A DNA stretch of 64,000 nucleotides from Achromobacter pulmonis (GCF_902859765.1 NZ_CADIJV010000018.1:41646-105645), one strand, 5' to 3'. Counted from the first letter of the stretch, positions 1-8,426 are shown. A program made the numbers and translations. The notes: generated from the sequence alone by a model not told the origin.

Positions 1-945
1 GAACTCGATGCCGCCGGCCGGGCCATTGACGATGGCGTCATGCACTTCGCGGCGCACCGCGACGGCGCCCGCCGGCACGGCGGCGTTGCTGACGCCCTTG
101 GCCATGGCGATCAGGTCCGGCGTGACGCCGAAGAATTCCGACGCGGTGGCCGCGCCCAGGCGGCCGTAGGCGGTGATGACTTCGTCGAAGATCAGCAGGA
201 TGCCGTGCTTGGAGGTGATCTCGCGCAGCTTTTCCAGGTAGCCCTTGGGCGGGATCAGCACGCCGGTGGAGCCGGCCATGGGCTCGACGATGACCGCGGC
301 GATGGTCGAGGCGTCGTGCAGCGCGATGATGCGTTCGAGTTCGTCGGCCAGATGCGCGCCCCAGGCCGGCTGACCCTTGGAATAGGCGTTCTGTTCCAGG
401 TTGTGCGTATGGGGCAGGTGGTCCACGGCGGGCAGCAGCGCGCCGGAGAAGGTCTTGCGGTTGGTCGAGATGCCGCCCACCGAGATGCCGCCGAACCCCA
501 CGCCGTGGTAGCCGCGCTCGCGGCCGATCAGGCGGGTGCGCTGGCCGTCGCCGCGGGCGCGGTGATAGGCCAGGGCGATCTTCAGGGCGGTGTCGACCGA
601 TTCCGACCCCGAGTTGGTGAAGAACACGCGGTCCAGGCCCTGCGGCATGAAGCTGGCGACGGCGGTGGCCGCTTCGAATGCCAGCGGGTGGCCGAGCTGG
701 AAGCCGGGCGCGTAGTCCATGATGCCGGCCTGGCGCGAGATCGCCTCGACGATCTCCTGGCGGCCGTGGCCGGCGTTGACGCACCACAGCCCGGCCGTGC
801 CGTCCAGCACCTGGCGGCCGTCGGCCGAGGTGTAATACATGCCCTTGGCCGACGCCAGCATGCGCGGGTGCGCCTTGAATTGCTTGTTGGCGGTGAAAGG
901 CATCCACAGATGGGACAGGTCGGGCAACTCGGCGGGGGCGTTCAT
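1..945 (-). CDS. beta-alanine/omega-amino acid--pyruvate aminotransferase (partial, C-terminus off window)
   Basis: Class III PLP-dependent aminotransferase, predicted to move the amino group of beta-alanine or another omega-amino acid to pyruvate. The reading frame is open from the ATG at 945 to the left edge, giving 315 codons of a family usually about 440 long. The N-terminus reads MNAPAELPDLSHLWMPFTAN, typical of this subgroup. The segment LDGTAGLWCVNAGHGR is the usual cofactor-site region, and MAKGVSNAAVP carries the PLP lysine at about K283. The gene diverges from a MocR-type regulator across a short promoter region, the usual layout for a MocR protein and its target. Substrate preference among omega-amino acids cannot be read from the sequence. 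Confidence 0.87.
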   Translation of the reverse strand, partial: MNAPAELPDLSHLWMPFTANKQFKAHPRMLASAKGMYYTSADGRQVLDGTAGLWCVNAGHGRQEIVEAISRQAGIMDYAPGFQLGHPLAFEAATAVASFMPQGLDRVFFTNSGSESVDTALKIALAYHRARGDGQRTRLIGRERGYHGVGFGGISVGGISTNRKTFSGALLPAVDHLPHTHNLEQNAYSKGQPAWGAHLADELERIIALHDASTIAAVIVEPMAGSTGVLIPPKGYLEKLREITSKHGILLIFDEVITAYGRLGAATASEFFGVTPDLIAMAKGVSNAAVPAGAVAVRREVHDAIVNGPAGGIEF

Positions 946-1070
946 GGTGGCTCCAGGGCAGGGACAAGCGCCGGGCCTGCGCCAAGTGGGGCGGGCAGCC
1001 GGCGGGATGCGATTGATTCTGGTCCGTCCTGGGGCGAATGAAAATATACAATCCGCGCAAACCGGGCTAA

Positions 1071-1101
1071 CTGTATAGTTGCAGGCATGGCAACTGTACA
1101 G
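1071..1101. promoter_or_regulatory. inverted-repeat operator between aminotransferase and MocR gene
   Basis: CTGTATAGTTGC (1071-1082) and GCAACTGTACAG (1090-1101) form an inverted repeat with 12-bp arms, one mismatch and a 7-bp spacer. It lies 13 bp upstream of the GTG start of the MocR gene, in the divergent promoter region. It is the natural candidate for the site bound by that regulator, controlling both genes. Confidence 0.65.
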
Positions 1102-1114
1102 ATAACGTAGCGTC

Positions 1115-2533
1115 GTGATCGACTTCCAGCCTGTGCGCGCCCGTGGCCAGGCGCCGACCCTGGTGGACCAGGTGGTGGCGGCCGTGCTGCGCGCCATCGA
1201 GGCGCAATTGCTGCGTCCGGGTATGTCCCTACCTTCGGTGCGCGAGTTTGCCCGCCAGCACCAGGTCAGCACCTTCACCGTGGCCAGCGCCTACAGCCGG
1301 CTGGTGTCGCTGGGCTGGCTGGCGGCGCGGCCGGGCGCCGGCTACCGGGTGGCCTCGCCCGATGCGCCGGCACGCCGTGGCGAGCCGCAGTCGTGGGAGC
1401 CGCCGCGCCTGAATGCGGCCTGGCTGCTGTCGGACATCTTCGCGGACCATTCCATCCCCATCAAATCGGGCTGCGGCTGGTTGCCGGGCGAATGGCTCAA
1501 TGAAGAGGGGCTGCACATGGCGCTGCGCCACATGGGCCGGGTGCCGGCCATGCGCATTGCCAACTACGGCCATCCCTATGGGTACGCGCCGCTGCGCGAA
1601 ACCATCGCCGCCACGCTCGGCGCGCAGGGGATGGAGGTCGAGGTGTCGCAGGTGCTGCTGACCCAGGGCGTGACGCACGGGCTCGACATGGTGATCCGCA
1701 CCTTGCTGCGGCCGGGCGACACCGTGCTGGTCGAGCAGCCGGCCTATGCCAACCTGCTGCAGATGCTGCGGCTGGCCGGCTTGCGGGTGGTGCCGGTGCC
1801 GCGCACCCTGGACGGCCTCGATTGCGAGGCGCTGGAGCAGGCCGCCTCGCAGCACCGGCCGCGCGCGCTGTTCGTCAACACCGCCCTGCAGAACCCGTCC
1901 GGCGCCAGCATCAGCATGGCCAATGCCTTCCGCATCCTGCAACTGGCCGAACGCCATGGTCTCTGGGTGATCGAGGACGATATCTCGCGCGAACTGGCGC
2001 CGGGCGTGACGCCCATGCTGGCGGCGCTGGATGGCGGCCGCCGGGTGGTCTATCTGGGCGGCTATTCCAAGGTCATCAGCCCGTCGGTGCGGGTCGGCTA
2101 CGTGGTGGCGCACCGCGACCTGGTGCGCGACATCGCACGCACCAAGATGGCGGTGGGGCTGACCTCGCCGGAGATCATGGAGCGCATCGTGCACCAGGTC
2201 ATCCGCGAGGGCCGCTATCGTGCCCACATCGAACGCACCCGCGAACGGCTGGCCCAGGCCCACGCGTCGGTGGCGGAGCTGATGGCGCAGCATGGTTTCG
2301 AGATCTATGCGCGGCCCCGGGCCGGCCTGTTCCTGTGGGCCAAGGTGGCCGGCCAGTGGCGCGAGCGCGGCGCCAACGGCCTGGCCGGATTGGCGCTCAA
2401 GGATGGTATCTGGCTGGCGCCGGGCTCGTATTTCGAGGCCGATGAGGCCGATACGCCGTGGGTGCGCTTCAACGTGGCGTATTCGGAAGCGCCGGCCCTG
2501 TGGCGCTTCATGCGCAACGCGGGCGCGGTCTGA
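1115..2533 (+). CDS. MocR-type transcriptional regulator (GntR winged helix plus aminotransferase-like domain)
   Basis: 472 aa, the normal MocR length. Residues about 15-80 form a GntR winged helix-turn-helix (LPSVREFARQHQVSTFTVAS). Residues about 110-470 form a type I aminotransferase fold with the PLP lysine in GGYSKVISP (K319). MocR proteins bind PLP or an amino acid-PLP adduct and control a neighbouring gene, here most likely the divergent omega-aminotransferase. The start is GTG; an ATG further in would truncate the DNA-binding domain. A 31-bp inverted repeat immediately upstream is the likely operator, which also suggests autoregulation. The effector is unknown. The gene converges with folA. 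Confidence 0.88.
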   Translation: MIDFQPVRARGQAPTLVDQVVAAVLRAIEAQLLRPGMSLPSVREFARQHQVSTFTVASAYSRLVSLGWLAARPGAGYRVASPDAPARRGEPQSWEPPRLNAAWLLSDIFADHSIPIKSGCGWLPGEWLNEEGLHMALRHMGRVPAMRIANYGHPYGYAPLRETIAATLGAQGMEVEVSQVLLTQGVTHGLDMVIRTLLRPGDTVLVEQPAYANLLQMLRLAGLRVVPVPRTLDGLDCEALEQAASQHRPRALFVNTALQNPSGASISMANAFRILQLAERHGLWVIEDDISRELAPGVTPMLAALDGGRRVVYLGGYSKVISPSVRVGYVVAHRDLVRDIARTKMAVGLTSPEIMERIVHQVIREGRYRAHIERTRERLAQAHASVAELMAQHGFEIYARPRAGLFLWAKVAGQWRERGANGLAGLALKDGIWLAPGSYFEADEADTPWVRFNVAYSEAPALWRFMRNAGAV

Positions 2534-2573
2534 TCTTCCGGACCGGCTGGGCCGCCGGTAGCGGGCGCCGCTA

Positions 2574-3059
2574 TCAGGCGCGCTCGTACGTCACGAAGTC
2601 GTAGCGGTAGCCGTTTTCCGCGGGCTGCGCCGCGCGCGCGGTTTCGCGCCACTGGAAGCCGGGCAGCAGCGGGAAGAAGGCATCGCCCTCGACCTCGGCA
2701 TGGACCTCGGTGGCCAGGACGCGGCTGGCCAGCGGCAGGGCCTGCGCATAGATCTGCGCGCCGCCGATGACGAAGGCCTCAGCGCTGTCGCCACAGGCGG
2801 CGACGGCGGCCTCCAGCGTAGCCACCACGGTGGCGCCGGCGGCCTCGAAAGCGGGGTTGCGGCTGATGACGATATTGGCGCGGCCGGGCAGGGGACGGCC
2901 GAGCGACTCCCAGGTCTTGCGGCCCATGATGATCGGATGCCCCAGCGTGCTGCGTTTGAAATGCGCCAGGTCGCCCGGCAGTTTCCAGGGCAGGGCGTTG
3001 TCGCGGCCGATGGCGCGATTGGTGGAATAGGCGACGATCAGGATCAGGCGGGCGGACAT
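2574..3059 (-). CDS. folA: dihydrofolate reductase
   Basis: 161 aa, the standard length for chromosomal DHFR. It reduces dihydrofolate to tetrahydrofolate with NADPH. Visible motifs are IGRDNALPWKLPGDLAHFK with the catalytic acid at D30, GRKTWESLGRPLPGR for NADPH binding, and FVIGGAQIYAQAL near the C-terminus. Its partner thymidylate synthase lies upstream on the same strand but is separated from it by a cyclic-di-GMP signalling gene and a terminator-like hairpin, so folA probably has its own promoter in the 3060-3188 gap. Confidence 0.97.
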   Translation of the reverse strand: MSARLILIVAYSTNRAIGRDNALPWKLPGDLAHFKRSTLGHPIIMGRKTWESLGRPLPGRANIVISRNPAFEAAGATVVATLEAAVAACGDSAEAFVIGGAQIYAQALPLASRVLATEVHAEVEGDAFFPLLPGFQWRETARAAQPAENGYRYDFVTYERA

Positions 3060-3078
3060 GCGGTCGGGGAGGGTCTGT

Positions 3079-3105
3079 AAAAAAGGGCCGGCATTGCCGG
3101 CGGGA
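3079..3105 (-). terminator. intrinsic terminator after the MHYT-GGDEF-EAL gene
   Basis: On the minus strand GCCGGC-AAT-GCCGGC forms a 6-bp GC hairpin followed by CC and six T. It would end transcripts leaving the c-di-GMP gene before folA. Confidence 0.65.
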
Positions 3106-3188
3106 AGACCCCAAGCGTAGCAAATTTGACCGGCCGGGCCGGGCCGCGTCGTCGCGCCGGCCGGGGGGGCACGGCGGCAGGGGCCGGC

Positions 3189-5252
3189 TCAGCCGCTGGC
3201 GTGCTCCAGGAATTCGTCGGCCGGCATCGGCTTGCCCAGCAGGAAGCCCTGCAGCGAATCGCAGCCCAGGCCGGTCAGGAATTTCTGCTGCGCGGTGGTT
3301 TCCACCCCCTCGGCCACGATGCGCAGGTTCAACTGCTGCGCCAGCGCGACGATGGCCGAGACGATGGCGGCGTCCTCGTTGTCATTGTCCAGCTGGTTGA
3401 CGAAACCGCGGTCGATTTTCAGTTCGGTGGCCGGCAGGCGCTTCAGGTACAACAGGCTGGAGTAGCCGGTGCCAAAATCATCGATCGAGATAGTCACGCC
3501 CAGCCCCGACAGGCGCTTGAGCACGGTCAGGCTGGCCTCGGCATCGCGCATGGCGGTCGACTCGGTCACTTCCAGCGTCAGGCAGGACGGCGGCACGTCG
3601 TGGCGCGCGAGCGCGCCGCGCACGGTTTCGACCAGGCTGGAATGGGCGAATTGCAGCGCCGAGATGTTGACGGCGATGGTCCAGTGTCCCTGTCCGGCGT
3701 TGATCCATGCGCGCATCTGGCGGCAGGCCTCGTTGATGACCCAGTCGCCGATCGACAGGATCAGCCCGGTCTTTTCCGCTGTCGGGATGAACTGGTCCGG
3801 GCCCACCAGGCCGCGGGTGGGATGGTTCCAGCGCAGCAGCGCCTCGGCGCCGATGATGGGGCCGGCCGGCGCTTCGTATTTGGGCTGGTAGTGCAGCACG
3901 AACTGACCCAGTTCCTGCGCCAGGCGCAAGTCATGCAGCAGTTCGATCTGCTCGTGGGCGTCGGCGTTCATCGACGGCTCGAAGAAGCTGTAGCCAGTGC
4001 CGCCCAGGCGCTTGGCATGGTACATCGCGGCGTCGGCATTGGTCAGCAGGGCGTGGGTGTCCTCGCCGTCGTTGGGATAGATGGCAATGCCGACGCTGGA
4101 GGTCACCAGCACTTCGTGTCCGTACACCATCACCGGCCGCGCGATCGCCTCGATCAGGCGGTCCGCCACATTGGCGGCGTCGGTGGGTTCGGCCACTTCG
4201 CTGAGCACGATGAACTCATCGCCGCCCAGGCGGGCCACCGTGTCCTGCGTGCGCAGGGTCTGGCGGATGCGCTGGGCCAGGTCGATCAGCAGGGCATCGC
4301 CGGTATGGTGGCCATAAGCGTCGTTGACCGCCTTGAACCCGTCCAGGTCGAAGAACAGCACGGCGAAATAGCCCTTGCGGCGACTGGCGCTTTCGATCGC
4401 CTGTTCCAGCCGGTCTTCCAGCAGGATGCGATTGGGCAGCTTGGTCAGCGTGTCGTGCAGCGCCAACTGCACCAGTTCTTCGTTGGCTTCGGCCAGCGAT
4501 GAGGCGAGCGCCGAGGTCCGGGCCTCCAGGCGGTTGTCCAGCACCGCCACCACCAGGGCGATGGCCAGCACGCTGAGCGTCACGGCGGTCACGGCAATGG
4601 CCAGCCAGCCGGCCGAGATGCCCGTGTTCGCCGCCGTGCAGAGGCTGCCCGCCGGGAAGCCCGCGGCCTCCATGCCGGTGTAATGCATGCCGACGATGGC
4701 AAGCCCCATGACCCCCGCCGCCAGCGGCCGCGACAGGGCCACGCGCGGACCGTCCTGGCGCAGGCGGTAGGTGATCCACAGCGCCGCGCCCGACGCCGCC
4801 ACCGCGATCACGATGGACAGGATGAACCAGGCCGGATCGTAGACGATGCCGGGCATCATGCGCATGGCGGCCATGCCGATATAGTGCATGGCGGCGATGC
4901 CCGCTCCCATCAGCAGGGCGCCGCTGACCAGGCGGGGCCAGGGCAGCTCGTCCTTGCAGACGACCCACAGCGCGAATGCGGAACAGCCTATGGCGATGGC
5001 CAGCGACAGTACCGTCAGGGGCAGGTCGTAGCCCATCGGGATCGGCAGGCTGAACGCCAGCATGCCGACGAAATGCATGGACCAGATGCCGATCCCCATG
5101 GCCAGCGCGCCGCCCGCCAGCCAGTAGCGCGCCGCCGGCAGCCCGCTCGCCGCCCGCACGCGATTGGCCATACCCAGCGCCGTGTATGACGCCAGGATGG
5201 CGACCCCTAGGGATACGAGGACGAGCGAAGGGTTATATGTTCCAACGAGCAT
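3189..5252 (-). CDS. MHYT-GGDEF-EAL membrane protein (diguanylate cyclase/phosphodiesterase)
   Basis: 687 aa. Residues about 10-235 form a seven-helix MHYT sensor with the three signature motifs MHFVGM (59-64), MHYIGM (122-127) and MHYTGM (189-194); this domain is thought to bind copper and sense O2, CO or NO. A GGDEF domain follows with intact GGDEF at 343-347 and an RxxD inhibitory site (RTQD, 334-337) five residues before it. The EAL domain has intact EAL at 470-472, plus DDFGTGYSS at 591-599. Both c-di-GMP synthesis and breakdown are therefore possible, and the net activity cannot be predicted. The ATG at 5250-5252 is preceded by AGGA at good spacing. The gene sits alone between thyA and folA and ends at an intrinsic terminator. 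Confidence 0.93.
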   Translation of the reverse strand: MLVGTYNPSLVLVSLGVAILASYTALGMANRVRAASGLPAARYWLAGGALAMGIGIWSMHFVGMLAFSLPIPMGYDLPLTVLSLAIAIGCSAFALWVVCKDELPWPRLVSGALLMGAGIAAMHYIGMAAMRMMPGIVYDPAWFILSIVIAVAASGAALWITYRLRQDGPRVALSRPLAAGVMGLAIVGMHYTGMEAAGFPAGSLCTAANTGISAGWLAIAVTAVTLSVLAIALVVAVLDNRLEARTSALASSLAEANEELVQLALHDTLTKLPNRILLEDRLEQAIESASRRKGYFAVLFFDLDGFKAVNDAYGHHTGDALLIDLAQRIRQTLRTQDTVARLGGDEFIVLSEVAEPTDAANVADRLIEAIARPVMVYGHEVLVTSSVGIAIYPNDGEDTHALLTNADAAMYHAKRLGGTGYSFFEPSMNADAHEQIELLHDLRLAQELGQFVLHYQPKYEAPAGPIIGAEALLRWNHPTRGLVGPDQFIPTAEKTGLILSIGDWVINEACRQMRAWINAGQGHWTIAVNISALQFAHSSLVETVRGALARHDVPPSCLTLEVTESTAMRDAEASLTVLKRLSGLGVTISIDDFGTGYSSLLYLKRLPATELKIDRGFVNQLDNDNEDAAIVSAIVALAQQLNLRIVAEGVETTAQQKFLTGLGCDSLQGFLLGKPMPADEFLEHASG

Positions 5253-5713
5253 TTTTGGAGTCCTGTCCTGAGCGCATACAGCCGCCGCGCCGGCCTCAAT
5301 TCAAATCAATTAGTAGTCAACGGTTGCAACTTGGCCGCACGGGCATTCTGCTGTCGACGCTGGCGATTCACATACTCTCTTGTCTGGATGGGGGGGGCGG
5401 CGCCGCCCTGCAGGCGGTCGGCGAGACCAGCGGATGAGCCGGTCACGCGGCGAGTGGCAGGCACGGCGCGGCAAGGGCCGTTCAGCAGCGACGGCGCGCA
5501 GGGCTTGCAGTACCCGCGTCCGAGGCTAAGGGATGGGTTATACCGAAAACGCGCTTCCAGAAGCTCACCAATCTTCACCTGTGCCGGGCGGGGCGTGCCC
5601 GCCACGCGGCGTCGTTGTACGCGCCTCGCATGGCCTGGCCACGCGGCGGCGACCGCGCCAGGCCGGGCGGCCGATGGCCGGTCCGCGCGAGGCGCCTTCA
5701 AGTGGCAGCCGGT
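5253..5713. other. 461-bp gap between thyA and the MHYT-GGDEF-EAL gene
   Basis: No convincing gene. An AT-rich block at about 5297-5330, within an otherwise very GC-rich stretch, is the likely promoter area of the c-di-GMP gene, but I cannot assign clear -35/-10 boxes. A run of eight G (5390-5397) is present. I saw no match to the c-di-GMP-I riboswitch core. Confidence 0.4.
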
Positions 5714-6685
5714 TCAGACGGCCATGGGAGCGGTGAGCGGGGCGTGATGGGTGTAGCCGGCCAGCGAAAAATCGCCCGGTTCGACCTTTTCGAGCCATTC
5801 CGGTTCATAGCGGCCGGTCTGGGCGAAATCGGGGATGCGGTCGGACAGCACCAGCCGGGGCGCCTCGTGCGGCGTGCGCGTCAGTTGCTCGCGCAGCATC
5901 GGCAGGTGGTTCTCATAGATGTGGGCGTCGCCGATGAAATACGTGAACCAGCGCGGCGTGTAGCCGGTCAGCCGGCCGACCAGGTGCAGCAGCGCCGCGC
6001 CTTCGGTCAGGTTGAACGGCGTGCCCAGGCCGACGTCATTCGAGCGGATGTACAGGCACAGCGAGATTTCGCGCGTGGTCGCGTTCGGCAGGAACTGATA
6101 GAGCAAGTGGCAGGGCGGCAGCGCCATTTCCTCGATCTGCGCCCAGTTCCAGCCGTGGAACAGGATGCGGCGGTCGCCCGGACGCTCGTGGATGGTGTCC
6201 AGGCACTGGCGCAACTGGTCGACCGCCTTGTACAGCAGCACCTTGGGCGCGCCGCCTTCCTGCAGGTCGGCCACCTTGGTGTAGCCGCGGGCCAGGGCAT
6301 CGGCGATCTGGCCGTCGCGGCCGGCGTCCAGCAGTTTGTAGGCCGGCCATTGGCGCCATTGCACGCCGTAGACCGGGCCCAGGTCGTCCGGCCCTTCGCG
6401 GTACGGGTTGGCCAGCCATTGGGCGTTTTCGTTGGCGTTCTGGTCCCAGACCTTGCAACCCAGTTCCCGGAACGCGGCGGCGCTGCGCACGCCGCGCAGG
6501 AAGCCGACCATTTCACCGATGGCGGACTTGAAGGCCAGTTTCTTGGTGGTGACGGCCGGAAAGCCCTGCTGCAGATCAAAGCGCAGCGAGGCGCCCGGCA
6601 TGCTCAGCGTGCGTATGCCCGTCCGGTTTTCCTGCCACGCGCCGGTGTCCAGGATGGATTGAACGAGGTCCAGGTATTGTTTCAT
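5714..6685 (-). CDS. thyA: thymidylate synthase
   Basis: 323 aa, longer than the 264-aa E. coli enzyme; the extra length is mostly an insertion around residues 85-150, as in several betaproteobacterial and phage enzymes. It methylates dUMP with methylene-tetrahydrofolate. Motifs: QENRTGIRT near the N-terminus, the nucleophilic cysteine in [12 protein letters not shown] (C192), [12 protein letters not shown] for dUMP binding, and HIYENH. The ATG at 6685 lies 47 bp after the OsmC gene on the same strand. DHFR, which recycles the dihydrofolate made here, is encoded further along the same strand. Confidence 0.96.
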   Translation of the reverse strand: MKQYLDLVQSILDTGAWQENRTGIRTLSMPGASLRFDLQQGFPAVTTKKLAFKSAIGEMVGFLRGVRSAAAFRELGCKVWDQNANENAQWLANPYREGPDDLGPVYGVQWRQWPAYKLLDAGRDGQIADALARGYTKVADLQEGGAPKVLLYKAVDQLRQCLDTIHERPGDRRILFHGWNWAQIEEMALPPCHLLYQFLPNATTREISLCLYIRSNDVGLGTPFNLTEGAALLHLVGRLTGYTPRWFTYFIGDAHIYENHLPMLREQLTRTPHEAPRLVLSDRIPDFAQTGRYEPEWLEKVEPGDFSLAGYTHHAPLTAPMAV

Positions 6686-6732
6686 GGGTACAGAATCAGA
6701 AAAGGCTGAAGTGGCGCCGGCAACGGGCAGCG

Positions 6733-7176
6733 TCAGGCGGCCGCCGGGGCTTCCTGGGTATCGACGATATCCACTGAGAAGGTCAGTTCGGCGGTCTTTT
6801 CAAGCATGGCGGAAGCCGAGCAGTATTTCTCGTGCGACAACTGCACCGCGCGCTCGACCGCCGCGCGCGGCAGGTTGCGGCCGGTGACGGTGAAGGCGAA
6901 GTGGATGCGCGTGAACACCTTGGGGTCGACGTCGGCGCGGTCGGCCTGCAGTTTGACGCTGCAGCCGGTCACGGCATGGCGGCCGCGCTTGAGGATCAGC
7001 ACGACATCGTAGGCGGTGCAGCCGCCGGTGCCGGCCAGCAGCATTTCCATGGGGCGGGGCGCCAGGTTGTGGCCGCCGCCGTCCACCGCGCCGTCCATCA
7101 CGGCCACATGGCCGCTGCCGGTGCTGGCGGTAAAGAGCATGCCGTTGGGGCCGCCCCAGTCGATCGTGCATTCCAT
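6733..7176 (-). CDS. OsmC/Ohr family protein
   Basis: 147 aa from the ATG at 7176 ([15 protein letters not shown]); an in-frame start nine codons earlier is less likely, because AAGGA sits 8 nt before this one. Two conserved cysteines occur in [11 protein letters not shown] and [11 protein letters not shown], the usual OsmC arrangement for thiol-dependent peroxide reduction. The sequence is closer to the YhfA-like group ([17 protein letters not shown]) than to true organic hydroperoxide resistance Ohr. It diverges from coq7. A role in peroxide detoxification is inferred from the family only. Confidence 0.88.
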   Translation of the reverse strand: MECTIDWGGPNGMLFTASTGSGHVAVMDGAVDGGGHNLAPRPMEMLLAGTGGCTAYDVVLILKRGRHAVTGCSVKLQADRADVDPKVFTRIHFAFTVTGRNLPRAAVERAVQLSHEKYCSASAMLEKTAELTFSVDIVDTQEAPAAA

Positions 7177-7293
7177 TTCTCGGGTCCTTGTGCTTGAGCG
7201 CAATCAATGGCTGATGATACCCGTTGCGTACAATTCCAGGCGTGAGAGCCCCGCCCCGCGTCAGGGGTGTGTGCCGCAATCCAGGAGTTGTCC

Positions 7294-7971
7294 ATGTCCC
7301 CCTCCCTGTCCCCAACCGCTCCCGCCAGATTCCCGCGCCGCGCCGCGCCGCTGGACGCACTGCTGGCCGAGGCCGACCGGGCCTTGCGCGTGCTGTCCGG
7401 CAGCGCCAGCGCCGGCCGGCCCAACCCGGCCACCGCCGAGGAGGCGCCGGACACCCTGTCGGCGCAGGAAAAGCGCCATGCGGCCGGGCTGATGCGGGTC
7501 AATCATGTGGGCGAGGTCTGCGCCCAGGCGCTGTATCGCGGCCAGGCCGCGGTGTGCCGCGAGCCCGGCCCGCGCAACCTGTTGCTCGAGGCCGCTGGCG
7601 AAGAGGTCGATCACCTGGTGTGGTGCAACCAGCGTCTGGGGGAACTGGGCAGCCGGCCCAGCCTGCTCAACCCGGTCTGGTATGCCGGCTCGTTCGCGCT
7701 CGGCCTGCTGGCCGGCTACGCGGGGGCGCCGCGCAACCTGGGTTTCATGGCCGAGACCGAGAAGCAGGTCGAGGCGCATCTGGAGGGGCATTTGCGCACG
7801 CTGCCGCAACAGGATGCGCGCTCGCGCCAGATCGTGCAGAAGATGAAGGAAGACGAGGCCCAGCACCGCGCCAGCGCCGAAGCGGCCGGCGGAGTGCCGT
7901 TGCCCGCCCCGGTCAAGGCCGCCATGCGCGCGATGTCCAAGGTCATGACGACCACAGCGTACTGGATCTGA
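7294..7971 (+). CDS. coq7: 2-polyprenyl-3-methyl-6-methoxy-1,4-benzoquinone monooxygenase (Coq7)
   Basis: 225 aa. Di-iron hydroxylase performing the late C6 hydroxylation in ubiquinone synthesis, replacing UbiF. The metal ligands are visible: E in [24 protein letters not shown] in [13 protein letters not shown], the E of [16 protein letters not shown], and EDEAQH near the C-terminus. I chose the ATG at 7294 because AGGAG stands 6 nt before it; an in-frame start nine codons earlier has no such site. About 35 N-terminal residues are low-complexity and precede the conserved domain. An 813-bp gene-free gap follows. Confidence 0.95.
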   Translation: MSPSLSPTAPARFPRRAAPLDALLAEADRALRVLSGSASAGRPNPATAEEAPDTLSAQEKRHAAGLMRVNHVGEVCAQALYRGQAAVCREPGPRNLLLEAAGEEVDHLVWCNQRLGELGSRPSLLNPVWYAGSFALGLLAGYAGAPRNLGFMAETEKQVEAHLEGHLRTLPQQDARSRQIVQKMKEDEAQHRASAEAAGGVPLPAPVKAAMRAMSKVMTTTAYWI

Positions 7972-8073
7972 GGGCGGCGGCCCGGCGGCACCCCCCTGGG
8001 GCATCAAAATGTTGCGATGCGCAATAATTGCCGCAATCTGGTGCCGGGCGCACCTTTCTGGTGCAAATCATAG

Positions 8074-8146
8074 GGCGGGATTACCCGGCCAAGGCTAGGG
8101 TAAGTCCGCAAGGGGTAAACCCGTTTGGCAATAACCCGCCTTTTTT
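8074..8146 (+). terminator. structured RNA element ending in a U-run (coq7 terminator or small RNA)
   Basis: GGCGGG(A)TTA at 8074-8083 pairs with TAACCCGCC at 8132-8140, followed directly by TTTTTT (8141-8146). Inside, GCCAA (8088-8092) pairs with TTGGC (8125-8129), and GGGT/ACCC can form an inner hairpin. A simple terminator would not need 50 nt inside its closing helix, so this may be a folded RNA domain. It lies about 100 bp after coq7, and I found no clear promoter of its own. Confidence 0.45.
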
Positions 8147-8183
8147 GAAAAACATTGCTGGGCGCGGCTTTGCGGGCGATGAC

Positions 8184-8216
8184 AGCCTGCGTTGCGGCAA
8201 AAAAGCAACGCAGGCT
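8184..8216. repeat. perfect 12-bp inverted repeat
   Basis: AGCCTGCGTTGC (8184-8195) and GCAACGCAGGCT (8205-8216) form a perfect hairpin with a 9-nt loop containing six A. No T-run follows on either strand, so it is not a standard terminator. Confidence 0.6.
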
Positions 8217-8245
8217 CCGAGAGCCTGATGCGCGCAAAAAAAATC

Positions 8246-8274
8246 TTGCATCGCACAAAAAAACCCGATACTAT
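8246..8274 (+). promoter_or_regulatory. sigma-70-type promoter of the small-RNA candidate
   Basis: TTGCAT (8246-8251), 17-bp spacer, TACTAT (8269-8274). The spacing is ideal and the boxes are close to consensus. The predicted transcript start is about 8281-8283, with no coding frame in the following 145 nt. Confidence 0.65.
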
Positions 8275-8281
8275 GCATCTC

Positions 8282-8426
8282 ATCGGATGTTGAAACGCAG
8301 TCGGCGCGGTGCCAAACCCCGACAGCGCAGTGAGCGAAAGCGGCTCCCAACATGCCACGGTTGTCTCCTCCACCCTCCTCCTTTGGTGGATTTAGCCCGA
8401 GATCTCACGATCTCGGGCTTTTTTTT
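8282..8426 (+). ncRNA. candidate small RNA with anti-Shine-Dalgarno loop
   Basis: A compact transcription unit of about 145 nt between a good promoter and a strong terminator. Predicted folding: ATGTTG (8287-8292) pairs with CAACAT (8348-8353), enclosing GTCGG/CCGAC (8300-8304/8319-8323). A second hairpin, TCCACC/GGTGGA (8369-8374/8385-8390), presents the loop CUCCUCCUUU, a perfect complement of a Shine-Dalgarno sequence. A second CUCCUCC lies just before it (8365-8371). Pyrimidine anti-SD loops of this kind are known in translation-repressing small RNAs of several proteobacteria. I do not recognise the family by name. Both the RNA identity and its targets are inferred. Confidence 0.6.
8394..8426 (+). 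terminator. strong intrinsic terminator of the small-RNA unit
   Basis: AGCCCGAGATC (8394-8404) and GATCTCGGGCT (8409-8419) form a perfect 11-bp stem with loop TCAC, followed by a run of T to 8426. Confidence 0.9.

Noticed and set aside
3126-4502. Long open frame on the plus strand opposite the GGDEF-EAL gene
   Set aside because: It mirrors the codon pattern of the minus-strand gene, whose domains are unmistakable; the plus frame has no domain or start signal.
5390-5397. Run of eight G as a phase-variation tract for the c-di-GMP gene
   Set aside because: It is about 140 bp upstream of the start codon and similar G-runs (for example near 3162) occur by chance in this GC-rich DNA.
5253-5713. 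Possible c-di-GMP riboswitch in front of the MHYT-GGDEF-EAL gene
   Set aside because: The conserved GEMM core and its tetraloop receptor are not found on the minus strand.
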